Below, one piece after another: positions 16,134 through 25,576 of a stretch of DNA of 64,000 bases (its first letter is position 1; every line of letters begins with the position of its first letter). The notes below the pieces were generated by a model. The model saw nothing but the letters and a program-made list of their open reading frames with translations, did no database searches and had not been told where the DNA came from. Origin of the DNA: CBDBJK01 sp965206395 (GTDB lineage Bacteria > Chloroflexota > Dehalococcoidia > Lucifugimonadales > CATOSD01). Position numbers and translations under genes: made by a program. Location: NCBI GenBank assembly GCA_965206395.1, contig CBDBJK010000027.1, forward strand, positions 1 to 64,000, given 5' to 3'.

Positions 16134-17771
16134 TTACGGGTATCGAGAGAAGTCGAAGCCCTCTTTCACGATGCACTCGATTAGCGCAGGCTGTCCCGTC
16201 TTGGTAACCTCGATTGCGTCTTTCAAGGCGGGTATGAAATGGTCCGGCTTTTCCACACGCACGCCCCAACCGCCGAGCGCCTTGGCTACGTCCCGGTAGT
16301 TGCCGCCCTGGGAGTGGGAGCTATATTTCTCGATGGCAAAGGGCATTGTCCCGCGCTCGATAGCCATCGCGCCGTTGTTCCAAACTATGGTGAGGATACC
16401 GAGCTTGTTCCGCGCCGCCGTCTCGATGTCCATGCCCACCATGCCGATGGCGGCGTCGCCCATGATGTTGATGCAAAGCTTGTCAGGCTCGGCTATCTTC
16501 GCGCCCATCGTGATTCCAAGGCCGTAACCAAGCTGGGTTGACTTGCCCCATCCCATGTAGGTGCGTGGCGCGATACTCTCCCAGAAGGGCGTTAGCTGAT
16601 CTCTTGGGCTGCCCGCGTCGTGGGTGATGATGGTATTGGCACGGTCGACGGTGTGCATCAGGTCCCAGATGATGCGGTACTGGTTAATAGGCTCTTCGTT
16701 CGAGGTTAGCTGTGGCATCCACTCGTCGAGCCATTCCTTCTTGACCGCCTGCACCTCTGTTGACACGCTGCCGTCGTTGCGATTGCCGACGCCGTTGGTC
16801 TGGCTCTTGATCTCATCGATCAGCGCCTGAAGCACAAGTTTCGAGTCGCCGATGAGGGCGTAGTCGGCCTTGTAGTCCTTGTTCACGTCGCTGGGATCGT
16901 TGGTGGAGTGGATTATCACTTTGCCTTGTGGGATGGTCTTACCGTAGCTGGTGCGTGTAAAGCTGCATCCTATGCCGAATACGACATCGGCCTTCCGCAA
17001 AAAGTGGGATATAGCCTTTGTCGTGGAAACCGCCGATGCGCCCAGAGCCAGAGGATGGCTTTCAGGGAAGCCGCTCTTGCCCGGCATGGTTGTCATCACG
17101 GGGGCCTGAAGAAGCTCGGCAAGCTCTTCAAGCTCTGCGGTTCCCTCGGAGTACATGACGCCCTGACCAGCGTGGATGACCAGGTTCTTGGCGTTGAGAA
17201 GCACCTGTGCGACCTCTTTTGTCTCCTGCGGATCGGCAGCCGACCTGTTGCCCTTGACCGGCGTATAGTCAAACTCGCCATCAAGTTCGGCAGTCCAAAC
17301 ATCGCGGGCCACTTCCAAAAGAACGGGGCCGGATTTGCCCGTGCGTAGCTGGTAGAAGGCACGACGCATAAGCTCCGGGATGCGCTCGACGTGATTGATC
17401 TGCGCCAGCCACTTGGTGACGTTCTTAAAGTTGTCAGCCGCGCTAAAGTTAGGCTCGACGAAAGACCGGTTGGAAGGCTCACCGCCGGGCAGAAGCAGTA
17501 CAGGCACGTTGTCGGAAAACGCCTGTGCTGCGCCGGGGAAGGCGTTTTCAGTGCCGGGGCCTTGCTGCATGGCAAACACGCCAAGGCGCTTGCCGCTGGT
17601 CGTCCGGCTGAACCCGTCGGCGATTGCCATGCCTATTCGCTCCTGACGGCATAGCACGGGCCATATCCCAGCAACCGAGCTAGCCTCTATGAGGGGCTGT
17701 GCGGGAAAACATGCCAGGAACTCGGTGCCTTCTCTTTTCAGAATCTCCGCAATTACATCTACGCCCTTCAT
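16134..17771 (-). CDS. Thiamine diphosphate-dependent enzyme (acetolactate synthase-like)
   Basis: This 545-residue protein has three-domain ThDP-enzyme architecture. The N-terminal PYR domain has the catalytic Glu region CRQERIGMAIADGFSR and QQGPGTENAFPGAAQAF. The central domain runs KNLVIHAGQGVMYS. The C-terminal PP domain has the ThDP motif GDAAIGMVGMDIETAARNKL (GDG variant GDA). It resembles acetolactate synthase and benzoylformate decarboxylase relatives. The true substrate is unknown, and no small regulatory subunit is nearby. I chose the ATG at 17771 (MKGVDVIAEILK) because GGAGG lies 7 bases upstream. It is divergent from the amidohydrolase gene. Confidence 0.85.
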   Translation of the reverse strand: MKGVDVIAEILKREGTEFLACFPAQPLIEASSVAGIWPVLCRQERIGMAIADGFSRTTSGKRLGVFAMQQGPGTENAFPGAAQAFSDNVPVLLLPGGEPSNRSFVEPNFSAADNFKNVTKWLAQINHVERIPELMRRAFYQLRTGKSGPVLLEVARDVWTAELDGEFDYTPVKGNRSAADPQETKEVAQVLLNAKNLVIHAGQGVMYSEGTAELEELAELLQAPVMTTMPGKSGFPESHPLALGASAVSTTKAISHFLRKADVVFGIGCSFTRTSYGKTIPQGKVIIHSTNDPSDVNKDYKADYALIGDSKLVLQALIDEIKSQTNGVGNRNDGSVSTEVQAVKKEWLDEWMPQLTSNEEPINQYRIIWDLMHTVDRANTIITHDAGSPRDQLTPFWESIAPRTYMGWGKSTQLGYGLGITMGAKIAEPDKLCINIMGDAAIGMVGMDIETAARNKLGILTIVWNNGAMAIERGTMPFAIEKYSSHSQGGNYRDVAKALGGWGVRVEKPDHFIPALKDAIEVTKTGQPALIECIVKEGFDFSRYP

Positions 17772-17917
17772 TCGTAATCCTCCTACAATCGTTTTGACTT
17801 CGGCAACTGCGCCAGACTGGACGAACACTAGGTAATTCTGACCGGACGTATGGTATCATGCTGCCTAAATTCTTGATATTGGTTTGTTCGAGAAAACTCG
17901 ATTCTTGCGAGGGCAAT

Positions 17918-19294
17918 ATGACCACCGTCATCAGAAACACGACAATCGTCACTGGAGACTCAGGCCGAACTATTCTTTACGATGCCGCCATCGCCGTGCA
18001 AGACGACAGCATAACCGCGCTCGGCTCTAGCGACGACGTTGCGGCAAAATATCCAGATGCCGAAGTCATAGACGGGCGCGGCAAGGTCGTATTCCCGGGC
18101 CTTGTCAACTGCCATACGCATCTGCTGGCAACGGCGGACAGGGGCATCCTTGAGGACTTCGGATTTCCTACCACGCTGCGATTTCCCATCAGCGCACGTT
18201 CGCTGCTGACGATAGAGGAGAGGAACGTCATCGGACTCCTGGGCGCGTTAGAGGCCATTCGCAGCGGCACGACGTCCTTGTTGGAAATCTCCAACGACAT
18301 CCCACAGTACGCGGGCAGCCTCGACAAGTCAGGCTTGCGGCTCGTCCTCGCCGAAAACATCAACGATGTGGACGATGCTAGAGCCAGGGATAACGTATTC
18401 GAGTTTACGGAGCAGAAGCTCGACGCAGGCCTTCAGAGAAGCGTTGACCTGATCGAGAAGTGGCATGGCAAATCTGATGGCAGGGTGACCTGCTTCATGG
18501 CCCCGCACGCTCCTGAAAACTGTTCGCCCGACCTGCTGCGCCGCAGCCTTCAGATGGCGGAGCAGTACGATGTCGGCTATACCATCCACCTGTCGCAGAG
18601 CAACATAGAGATTGAGGCGGTTATGCGCACTCGCGGCGTCCGGCCAACCCAATACCTGTTCGCCAACGACTTCCTCGGCCCTCGGCTTGTCGCGGCTCAC
18701 TGTCGCTACGTGGATTCGTCCGAGATTGCGCTTCTGGGCCAGACGGGTTCTGGCATCTCCAACAACGCTGCCATCGCCGCACGACGCGGAGCCGCTGCGC
18801 CTGCGAAGGAGCTTCTGGCGGCGGGCTGTGCTATGGGCATGGGGACGGACAACATGGCGGAGGATATGGTCGAAGTCATGCGTGCGGGCCTTTTCCTTGA
18901 GCGTGTGCGCCGCAACGACGAGATGGACCCTCAGCCAGAGGATGTGCTTGAGTGGGCAACCAGAGGGGGAGCGCGAATTCTAGGCATGGACAAGCAGACT
19001 GGCACGCTTGAAGCAGGCAAGAAGGCTGACTTCTTTATCATCGACGCCATGCGGCCCCATCTGGTTCCGACATTGCGCATAGTGTCCGCGTTCGTTCATC
19101 AGGGACAGCCCGCTGACGTTACCGACGTGATGGTGGATGGAAACTGGGTAATGCGTGACAGCAAGGTTCTGACGATAGACGAGGCTGACATCGTGCGTCG
19201 AGCGGAGCAGATAGGTCATTCGGTGTGGCAGCGTCTGTTGGAGCGATACCCCAACGTGCCGTTTCCTGTCTCGCTTCCTCCACACGCCCTGTGA
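17918..19294 (+). CDS. Amidohydrolase (TRZ/ATZ, chlorohydrolase-deaminase type)
   Basis: This cytosolic metal-dependent hydrolase has 458 residues. The metal site starts with GLVNCHTHLL. A conserved His is in CFMAPHAPENCS and another in YTIHLSQSNIE. The Asp ligand is in MGMGTDNMAEDM. The family includes S-adenosylhomocysteine/MTA deaminases, guanine deaminase and atrazine chlorohydrolases; this sequence does not decide between them. The ATG at 17918 has GAGGG before it, and upstream in-frame codons lack a ribosome site. The 146-bp gap to the divergent ThDP enzyme may hold promoters for both, suggesting they are used together. Confidence 0.85.
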   Translation: MTTVIRNTTIVTGDSGRTILYDAAIAVQDDSITALGSSDDVAAKYPDAEVIDGRGKVVFPGLVNCHTHLLATADRGILEDFGFPTTLRFPISARSLLTIEERNVIGLLGALEAIRSGTTSLLEISNDIPQYAGSLDKSGLRLVLAENINDVDDARARDNVFEFTEQKLDAGLQRSVDLIEKWHGKSDGRVTCFMAPHAPENCSPDLLRRSLQMAEQYDVGYTIHLSQSNIEIEAVMRTRGVRPTQYLFANDFLGPRLVAAHCRYVDSSEIALLGQTGSGISNNAAIAARRGAAAPAKELLAAGCAMGMGTDNMAEDMVEVMRAGLFLERVRRNDEMDPQPEDVLEWATRGGARILGMDKQTGTLEAGKKADFFIIDAMRPHLVPTLRIVSAFVHQGQPADVTDVMVDGNWVMRDSKVLTIDEADIVRRAEQIGHSVWQRLLERYPNVPFPVSLPPHAL

Positions 19295-19672
19295 GTGCAA
19301 TAGTGATGCCGCATGTCATCCAGGTTCTTCCACGGTCAGAGGATTTGAGGCGTATACCGTATAGATAATTCTTCAACCCTAACCCCCTCTTGTACCCCAT
19401 TCCCTCTCCCTCCTTCCGCGGAAGGAGGGAGAGGGGGCGCTGTAGACCTACATCAAGCCATATATGGCGCGCGGGGGAGATTGGGTTGAGGGTGGGACTT
19501 GAGCCACATTGTTCGGTTGGAATGTTAGTAATCAGGGCAAGGATCGATAAGCCGTTTAAAGGAATGTCCGTTGACCGGCCCCCGCCAGAGCCATACAATA
19601 CCAAATGTGCCGCCAGATCAATCTGGTGGCACTTCTGCACAGCGAGTAAAATTGACGCGACTGGAGGAGTCT
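19295..19672. other. Gap dominated by a GC-rich repeat
   Basis: About 380 bp. The repeat at 19375-19499 fills its centre. The remaining bases show no gene. A promoter for the enoyl-CoA hydratase gene is likely in 19500-19660. Confidence 0.4.
19375..19499. repeat. GC-rich hairpin repeat
   Basis: CAACCCTAACCCCCTCTTG at the left is answered by TTGGGTTGAGGGTGGG at the right. The centre holds CCCTCTCCCTCC-TTCCGCGGAA-GGAGGGAGAGGG, a long perfect inverted repeat. Confidence 0.75.
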
Positions 19673-20446
19673 ATGAATTACGAATTTATCCTGGTTGAAA
19701 AAGTGGATGGTGTCGGAATCCTAACTCTGAACCGACCAGAAGTCCTTAACGCCCTGAATAGAGGGCTAACCTCCGAGTTGTACGATGCTGTAAACACTAT
19801 GAATTCCGACGACGAGATCGGATGCATCGTAATTACTGGAACAGGAAAACGTGCCTTCTCTGCCGGGGGTGACATTCACGAACAGAGAGTCCATTCTCGT
19901 GAGCTTACCGAGGAGGAACGCGAACGGAATGGCGAAGTGCGATCACATGAGTCCTACGAAATTTCCGCCTCTCCCAAGCCAATCATTGGCATGATGAACG
20001 GGCTGGCCCATGGAGGCGGCGCTGTGCTAGCTTCTTCGCTGGATTTCCGCCTTGGCTGTGAGCATACAAATTTTCGCTTCCTGGCGGCCGCTTACGGGCG
20101 TATCAACTCAACCTGGACACTGCCCAATCAGGTTGGCTGGCCTATGGCTAAAGAGTTGCTGTTTTCGGGGCGGATAATCGAAGCGGAGGAAGCCTATCGC
20201 GTAGGTCTGCTCAATCACCTGGTTCCCTGCGATCAGCTTCGCGCGAAGACATTGGAGATAGCGACAGCCATCGCCGGCAACCGGCGCGAGTCTGTAATGG
20301 GTATCAAGGAACTGCTGCTTCAGGACAAGGCGGCGGACATGCGCCAGATGTGGGCCAATGAGAAAGAGTTTACCTCCAAGAAAGTAAAAGATTATGGCGT
20401 GGAGGAAGCCTTCCCGAATTTCCTTGCACGAAAAGGCAGGAACTAG
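19673..20446 (+). CDS. Enoyl-CoA hydratase/isomerase family protein
   Basis: This is a crotonase-fold enzyme of 257 residues acting on an acyl-CoA. The oxyanion-hole segments are visible: TGTGKRAFSAGGDIHEQ and MNGLAHGGGAVLASSLDFRL. The position usually holding a catalytic Glu in hydratases is in AAYGRINSTWTLPNQVG, which lacks the usual Glu pair, so a different crotonase reaction is possible. The ATG at 19673 follows TGGAGGAGTCT. The next gene, a CoA-transferase, lies 68 bp downstream in the same direction. That supports a small acyl-CoA pathway. Confidence 0.88.
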   Translation: MNYEFILVEKVDGVGILTLNRPEVLNALNRGLTSELYDAVNTMNSDDEIGCIVITGTGKRAFSAGGDIHEQRVHSRELTEEERERNGEVRSHESYEISASPKPIIGMMNGLAHGGGAVLASSLDFRLGCEHTNFRFLAAAYGRINSTWTLPNQVGWPMAKELLFSGRIIEAEEAYRVGLLNHLVPCDQLRAKTLEIATAIAGNRRESVMGIKELLLQDKAADMRQMWANEKEFTSKKVKDYGVEEAFPNFLARKGRN

Positions 20447-20514
20447 GACTGACAAGTCGGCTTTCCTGAAATCGCATTATAAGATTTCCTAAAAAACAAG
20501 TTGAGGTAAACAAT

Positions 20515-21732
20515 ATGAAAAATGGAAAAGGCCCCATGGCTGGCATTCGCGTTATCGACCTGGGTCGACATCAGGCTGGCCCCAGATGCGCGCAGGTACT
20601 GGCGCGTATGGGCGCGGAGGTCATTAAAGTAGAGCGTCTTGGTGGCGAAGAGACCCGTTACCACGCGCCACACGTGCGCAAGCAAAGCGCTTACTGGGTG
20701 CAGTACAACACTGGCAAGAAAAGCTTGAGCATCGATCTGCGCAGGGAGGAAGGCGCGGAAGCGTTGCGAAAGCTGGTCAAAGTATCAGATGTTCTTTTGC
20801 AGAATTTCCGTCTAGGCACTATCGAGACCATGGGGTTTGGTTACGACGTATTGAAGGAACTCAACCCTCGAATCGTCATGGTTAACGTGTCAGCCTACGG
20901 ACAATTCGGCCCGTATCGGGAAAAGATCGGCTACGATCCCATCGGACAGACCATGTCGGGTATCGCCATGGTCACAGGGCAGGATGGGATGCCGCCCATT
21001 ACGGCCGGTGTGCCGATAATCGACCGTACCACGGCATTACACGCTGCCCTGGGCACTATGGCCGCTCTCTACGAGCGAGTGGAGTCTGGCGAAGGTCAGA
21101 GCATTGACGTATGCCTGGCAGACACAGGCTACAGCTTCACCGAGATTCCGATTTCAGCGTACCACGGCACAGGGGTTTCTAAGTCGCGAGGCACTGGGAC
21201 GGAAGGCGCGCCCGGAGGTATCTATCCATGCAAGGGTGGCTGGGTCTTGATTACTGCCGGAGACCAGCACCAGTGGCACAGGGTTTGCAACGCTCTGAAC
21301 AAGCCAGACTGGCTGGAAGACCCTCGATTCTCCACTCGGCCTGAGCGTATGAAACACAAGGATGTTGTTAACGCCGCAATGGACGAGCTATTGTCAACGA
21401 TGACCATGAACGAAGCCATTGACCATTTCACGAGGCACGACATCACGGCAGCGCCAGTAAACACAATTCCCGAAGCAGCCGAGGATCCTCACCCTTGGGA
21501 ACGCCGGGCCATGGTGGACGTACCGGACTTCATGGCAGGTACCATCGCGGTATCGGGTGATTTCTGGCACTTTAGCCGAACGCCTGTAGTAATTGGCTCG
21601 GCTCCCAGAGTAGGCGAGCATAACGAAGAGGTATTGGGCGATCTGCTGGAATACTCCGCAGAGCAAATAGCCGAACTTTACGACAAGAAGGTGATCGCCA
21701 CCTTTGACCACTATGACGAAGTCCCCGACTAA
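20515..21732 (+). CDS. CaiB/BaiF (class III) CoA-transferase
   Basis: The enzyme moves CoA between carboxylic acids through an aspartyl-CoA anhydride. It has 405 residues. The family start is GIRVIDLGRHQAGPRCAQVLARMGAEVIKVE, followed by YNTGKKSLSIDLRREEG and FGPYREKIGYDPIGQTMSG. The catalytic Asp is probably in IDVCLADTGY. GAPGGIYPCKGGWVLITAG and a C-terminal VDVPDFMAGT segment also fit. GAGGTAA lies before the ATG at 20515. It probably activates the substrate of the neighbouring crotonase. Confidence 0.92.
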   Translation: MKNGKGPMAGIRVIDLGRHQAGPRCAQVLARMGAEVIKVERLGGEETRYHAPHVRKQSAYWVQYNTGKKSLSIDLRREEGAEALRKLVKVSDVLLQNFRLGTIETMGFGYDVLKELNPRIVMVNVSAYGQFGPYREKIGYDPIGQTMSGIAMVTGQDGMPPITAGVPIIDRTTALHAALGTMAALYERVESGEGQSIDVCLADTGYSFTEIPISAYHGTGVSKSRGTGTEGAPGGIYPCKGGWVLITAGDQHQWHRVCNALNKPDWLEDPRFSTRPERMKHKDVVNAAMDELLSTMTMNEAIDHFTRHDITAAPVNTIPEAAEDPHPWERRAMVDVPDFMAGTIAVSGDFWHFSRTPVVIGSAPRVGEHNEEVLGDLLEYSAEQIAELYDKKVIATFDHYDEVPD

Positions 21733-21825
21733 CCCCTGAAGACATCCATTGACGCTGCGAAACCACGATTGATAGCATGAGCTATATTTTCGCGAATTTC
21801 TTATCTACCTGTGGAGGGGGAAGCC

Positions 21826-22968
21826 ATGAAACGAAGCACGTCGAACATCCTGACCACCCACACGGGCAGCCTGCCGAGATCACCTAAACAGCAAGACAAT
21901 CTTGTAGCCAGGGAAGAGCGCCGACAATTTGACCAGAGCACTTTCGACGCCAGTGTGCGTGAGGCAGTTGCATATGTCGTGAAGATGCAGATAGACACCG
22001 GCATAGCCGTGATAAACGATGGAGAGCAAGGCAGATCACAATACGCCACCTATGTCAAAGAGCGATTGACTGGATTTGAAGGTGAGCAAGCGAGGCGTGC
22101 CAAGCCTCGCCTCGACGACAAAGACTTTCCTGAATTCGCCGAGATACGTGCGAGTACGACCTCATCCAACATGCCTCAACCAGTGTGTTCCGGTCCCATC
22201 GCCTGGAAAGACTTTGGTGCGGTGCAGAAGGACATCGACAATCTGAAGGCTTCAGTTGGTGGCGGCGCACAGGAAGTGTTCATGACGTCCGCCTCGCCGG
22301 GGGTGGTCGCTAACTTCCTGCCCAACGACTATTACCCCAATCATGAAGCCTACCTGCGTGCTCTTGCCGCTGTGATGAAAGACGAATACACTGCCATTGT
22401 CAACGCGGGGTTCGTGCTTCAAATAGACTGCCCTGATCTAGCTATGACAAGGCCCTCCCAGTGGGCAGAGCTTACTTTAGATGAGTTCAAGAATATTGTA
22501 GCGTTGCACATAGCGGTTTTGAATGAAACGCTCGCAGACCTCCCACCGGACAGGATGCGGATGCACATGTGTTGGGGAAACTTCGAAGGCCCGCACACTT
22601 ATGACGTTCCTATTATTGAACTGCTGGGCATAGTACTCCAGGCGCGTCCTCAAGGTCTCTCTTTCGAGGGAGCCAACCCTCGTCACGCTCATGAATGGAA
22701 GGTTTGGAAAGACGTTGAACTGCCAGAAGGAAAGCTGATAATCCCTGGCGTCCTTGACACCACCTCCAATTTCGTCGAGCATCCTGAATTGGTAGCGGAA
22801 CGCATAGTCAGATACGCGGAAATCGTCGGGCGTGAGAATGTAATAGCCGGCAGCGATTGTGGGTTTGGCACGTCGGCATGGAACAGAAAGGTAGATACCA
22901 GAATCGCGTGGGCCAAACTTCGGTCCATGGTCGAAGGCGCACGTCTGGCATCCGAGGTGCTGTGGTAA
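21826..22968 (+). CDS. Cobalamin-independent methionine synthase-like protein (MetE C-terminal domain)
   Basis: This 380-residue protein has only the catalytic barrel of MetE. The N-terminal half is absent, as in archaeal MetE and in many catabolic relatives such as 2-hydroxypropyl-CoM lyase. It opens with LTTHTGSLPRSP. The expected zinc ligands His and Cys lie in MRMHMCWGNFEGPH, and the last Cys in NVIAGSDCGFGTSAWNRKV. It may transfer a methyl or alkyl thiol group rather than make methionine. The ATG at 21826 follows GGAGGGGGAAGCC. A second, different MetE-like gene lies at 44712-45731. Confidence 0.85.
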   Translation: MKRSTSNILTTHTGSLPRSPKQQDNLVAREERRQFDQSTFDASVREAVAYVVKMQIDTGIAVINDGEQGRSQYATYVKERLTGFEGEQARRAKPRLDDKDFPEFAEIRASTTSSNMPQPVCSGPIAWKDFGAVQKDIDNLKASVGGGAQEVFMTSASPGVVANFLPNDYYPNHEAYLRALAAVMKDEYTAIVNAGFVLQIDCPDLAMTRPSQWAELTLDEFKNIVALHIAVLNETLADLPPDRMRMHMCWGNFEGPHTYDVPIIELLGIVLQARPQGLSFEGANPRHAHEWKVWKDVELPEGKLIIPGVLDTTSNFVEHPELVAERIVRYAEIVGRENVIAGSDCGFGTSAWNRKVDTRIAWAKLRSMVEGARLASEVLW

Positions 22969-22986
22969 GCTAGCCTTCTTCGCGGT

Positions 22987-23325
22987 CTATTCTGGCAGGA
23001 CGATGAAGACCGAGGTGCGCGTTCCCTTGCTCACTACTCTGGTCGTGTGTCCTCTGCCGGTGACATCGTCTGCGAGTAACACGTCCCCTGGTCCGAAACG
23101 TCTAAGCGTCCCATCGGCAATACCGATCTCCGCTTCGCCTGTCAGGGTTATGACGTATTGACGCGCTGGCGCATTGTGCCAATCGCTAAAGTAGTCCGGG
23201 TCTTGAGTCCGAAACTGAACGCCTGTCGCCGAGTTCATTAACGTCAGATCAGGATGGGTTGCCTGGTCTAGCTCTTCAAAGTGCGATTCACCGTCATCGC
23301 CCGTGTATATTCTAACGATTGCCAT
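22987..23325 (-). CDS. Cupin-domain protein
   Basis: This small 112-residue single cupin has ARQYVITLTGEAEIGIADGTLRRFGPGDVLLADDVTGRGHTTRV cut across the two cupin motifs. The G(X)5-7PG(X)2H-like motif has GPGDVLLAD and GRGH. The first motif lacks the classic HxH, with HNAPARQY in its place. Metal binding may therefore be weak. The start ATG at 23325 is preceded by TAGGAG. It is convergent with the MetE-like gene. Confidence 0.8.
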   Translation of the reverse strand: MAIVRIYTGDDGESHFEELDQATHPDLTLMNSATGVQFRTQDPDYFSDWHNAPARQYVITLTGEAEIGIADGTLRRFGPGDVLLADDVTGRGHTTRVVSKGTRTSVFIVLPE

Positions 23326-23399
23326 CAGTCAACTCCTATCAAGAATAATGGACACTGACAATTTACGCTCGCGGCAGTTTTCAGGTGCGTGTATGGAAT

Positions 23400-23460
23400 G
23401 TCCCCTCTCTTTGGCGAGAGAGGGCATTTCATCGATGTGCCTGGGTTAGGATGGGGGTAG
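23400..23460. repeat. GC-rich hairpin repeat
   Basis: CCCCTCTCTTTGGCGAGAGAGGGC forms a hairpin and is followed by CTGGGTTAGGATGGGGG. It is part of the dispersed family. Confidence 0.55.
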
Positions 23461-23470
23461 ACGCACACGT

Positions 23471-24625
23471 TTATTTGTTGAACAGATCGGCGATTCGCTC
23501 GCCAACGATTTTCTCTTCTCCCTCACGCATACCAAATATGTGAATGACTATCTCTTCCTCGCCCTCTCGGACACGTGTCCATACGGGCGGATCGCCTTCC
23601 TTCAGCTTCACAACCACATCGTTGGCAGTCATACCTGACAGGCTCTCGTCAATACTCAGGCTCACGCCGAAGGGCTGATGCCCTATGATATTGGTAAGCA
23701 TCTCGCTTTTGAGACCCTTTGATTCCAACCCTTTGAGAGAGGATAAGATGGTCTCGCATCGGGTTTCGACTGAGGCCAGACGCTCCTCGTGATTCATGGT
23801 CATCCAGTGCTTGACCGCCACTACAGCGCCAACCATTTCCTGCCGATCAACCTTTTGTGGTCGTCCGACTCCACGTATACGACGGCTTTCATAGCCGACG
23901 AACGAGTGCAGCGAGAGCTTGTGGATCATGTCCCTGGTGCCAAGCGCAAGGCCAACCGACTGAGTCGCGCCCAGGTATTTGGCAGCGACACACTGAAAGT
24001 CTGCTCCCATCCTGACGTACTTTCCGAACAGTTCGAGAGGATATATCTGACCAGCGGCGTCTACTGTGACTGGCAGGCCATGCGCGTGAGCTATTTCGAT
24101 GGTGTCCTCAAGCGAAAGGGCGTTCGGGTCGGTAGTCTGTTCGACGGCGTAGTAGTGGACTGCGGCCGTGTTGTCGCCGATGGCCTTTTCAAGGTCTTCT
24201 CTCGTTGTCTCATCCTCAGACCCGAACTCCACCAGCCTGGCGCCCGCAAGCTCCAGGCAGCGGTCGTACCAGTAGCGCTGCCTGGTCTGAATAAGGATTT
24301 CATTCTTCATGCCTGTGGTGTCTGGTAGCTGCTGTATCTTGTCATCGTCGTCGCCAGCCATGATCGCTGCGGTGGCAAGAGTCAGCGCGGAACCTGCTCC
24401 GGCTGTGATGTAAGCCGCAGGAACATCCAGCATGTCGGCTATGGCTCGGCCTGCCTTTTCCTCAAGCTCAATGAGGGGCAAATAGGCAGAATCGGCCTTC
24501 TCCATAGCCTCTTTGACTTCAGGAATCGGCGTTGAGCCTCCAAGCATCGTCACGCTGCCGATTGCGTTGATGATAGGCTTCGCGCCCAACTCTTTGTAAA
24601 TGTCTCCCCAGTCTGAATCTGCCAT
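23471..24625 (-). CDS. PLP-dependent SelA-like aminotransferase-fold enzyme
   Basis: This 384-residue fold type I PLP enzyme resembles L-seryl-tRNA selenium transferase (SelA) and D-glucosaminate-6-phosphate ammonia-lyase. The features are INAIGSVTMLGGS at the N-terminus, AAYITAGAGSALTLATAAIM (phosphate cup) and PVTVDAAGQIYPLE (Asp under the pyridine). The Schiff-base Lys is probably in CVAAKYLGATQSVG. No selenocysteine genes are nearby, so a lyase of a small amino or sugar acid is more likely than SelA. The ATG at 24625 follows AAGGGAG. Confidence 0.85.
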   Translation of the reverse strand: MADSDWGDIYKELGAKPIINAIGSVTMLGGSTPIPEVKEAMEKADSAYLPLIELEEKAGRAIADMLDVPAAYITAGAGSALTLATAAIMAGDDDDKIQQLPDTTGMKNEILIQTRQRYWYDRCLELAGARLVEFGSEDETTREDLEKAIGDNTAAVHYYAVEQTTDPNALSLEDTIEIAHAHGLPVTVDAAGQIYPLELFGKYVRMGADFQCVAAKYLGATQSVGLALGTRDMIHKLSLHSFVGYESRRIRGVGRPQKVDRQEMVGAVVAVKHWMTMNHEERLASVETRCETILSSLKGLESKGLKSEMLTNIIGHQPFGVSLSIDESLSGMTANDVVVKLKEGDPPVWTRVREGEEEIVIHIFGMREGEEKIVGERIADLFNK

Positions 24626-24759
24626 AGTACTCCCTTCTTTTCTTTCGACAAAGTGTCAATTTTGATGCTCTGAAAACACGAACGCAGCTAACTAACGCTT
24701 ACGTTCTGAAGATACTTCGCTCTACCTGAATGGTGTAAAACCTCAGGCATCCCACGTGA

Positions 24760-24765
24760 TATACT
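24760..24765 (+). promoter_or_regulatory. Candidate extended -10 element
   Basis: TGATATACT matches the extended -10 form seen before the ATP synthase operon. It lies 81 bases before the scramblase-like gene. No good -35 element is visible. Confidence 0.3.
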
Positions 24766-24846
24766 ACCTCAATCGTGTTCCTTGCCACAAGACAGGTAAG
24801 AGCCGCAGCGCGAAATGAACAATGCTGACGTTACGAGGTGCCAATA

Positions 24847-25464
24847 ATGATCGATCTCACTCAGTTTCAAGAACTTGTCGTGCAACAAGAAATTGAGCAT
24901 CTGGAAGTCTTCACCGGCTTTGAGACGAGCAATCGCTATAGCGTCTTGACGGTTGATGGGGAGCAGTTGTTGTACGCCTATGAGGAGTCAGGCGCGCTGA
25001 GCCGCCAGTTCTTGAGCACACACCGACCCTTGACGCTGCATGTGATTGACGAGGATTCGCGGCCCGTCCTTACCGCTAGCCGAGGCTTTTTCTGGATTCG
25101 ATCACATCTGCACGTCCGCGATGCCTCGGATAATCCTATAGGCTCGCTGCATCGCAAGCTTGCCTTTCTCGGGCGGAAGCTTGATCTGGAAGACCCCACT
25201 GGCCTACCAATCGCTGAGGTTCGAGGCCGCATGATGCGCCCCAACACCTTCATGATATATGGCCCACAAGGTGCCGAGATAGCGCGCATAACCAAGGAGT
25301 GGAGCGGCATCATGCGGGAAGCCATGACCGATGCCGACACGTTCCGAGTCCAGTTTCACGAGCAGGAGAGCGACCAGGAATTCCGCCTCCTCGTCCTCGC
25401 CACAGCCTTCGCCATCGACCTGGATTTCTTCGAGAACAAAGGCAGCCGCGCAGGTTTCAGGTAG
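24847..25464 (+). CDS. Phospholipid scramblase-related / LURP-one-like protein
   Basis: This 205-residue Tubby-like C-terminal fold protein has LLYAYEESGALSRQFLSTHR, PVLTASRGFFWIRSHLHV, GSLHRKLAFLGRKLDLEDPTG and a hydrophobic C-terminal strand RLLVLATAFAIDLDFF. Bacterial members are uncharacterised; eukaryotic relatives move lipids across membranes. I chose the ATG at 24847 with GAGGTG six bases upstream. A GTG at 24838 in frame would overlap that ribosome site. It stands alone. Confidence 0.8.
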   Translation: MIDLTQFQELVVQQEIEHLEVFTGFETSNRYSVLTVDGEQLLYAYEESGALSRQFLSTHRPLTLHVIDEDSRPVLTASRGFFWIRSHLHVRDASDNPIGSLHRKLAFLGRKLDLEDPTGLPIAEVRGRMMRPNTFMIYGPQGAEIARITKEWSGIMREAMTDADTFRVQFHEQESDQEFRLLVLATAFAIDLDFFENKGSRAGFR

Positions 25465-25576
25465 AGTTACAATTGATGCGGTGCTTGCCGTAGCCGCCGG
25501 TCAGCCGTGAATTCTGCGTTTTTCGAACGTGTCCTCGTTCGGTTCTATGCATTCAAGGGAGGAGAATTAGATATTG

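Noticed and set aside
23471..24625. Selenocysteine synthase selA
   Set aside because: No selB, selC or selD nearby and the sequence fits the wider SelA-like lyase group.
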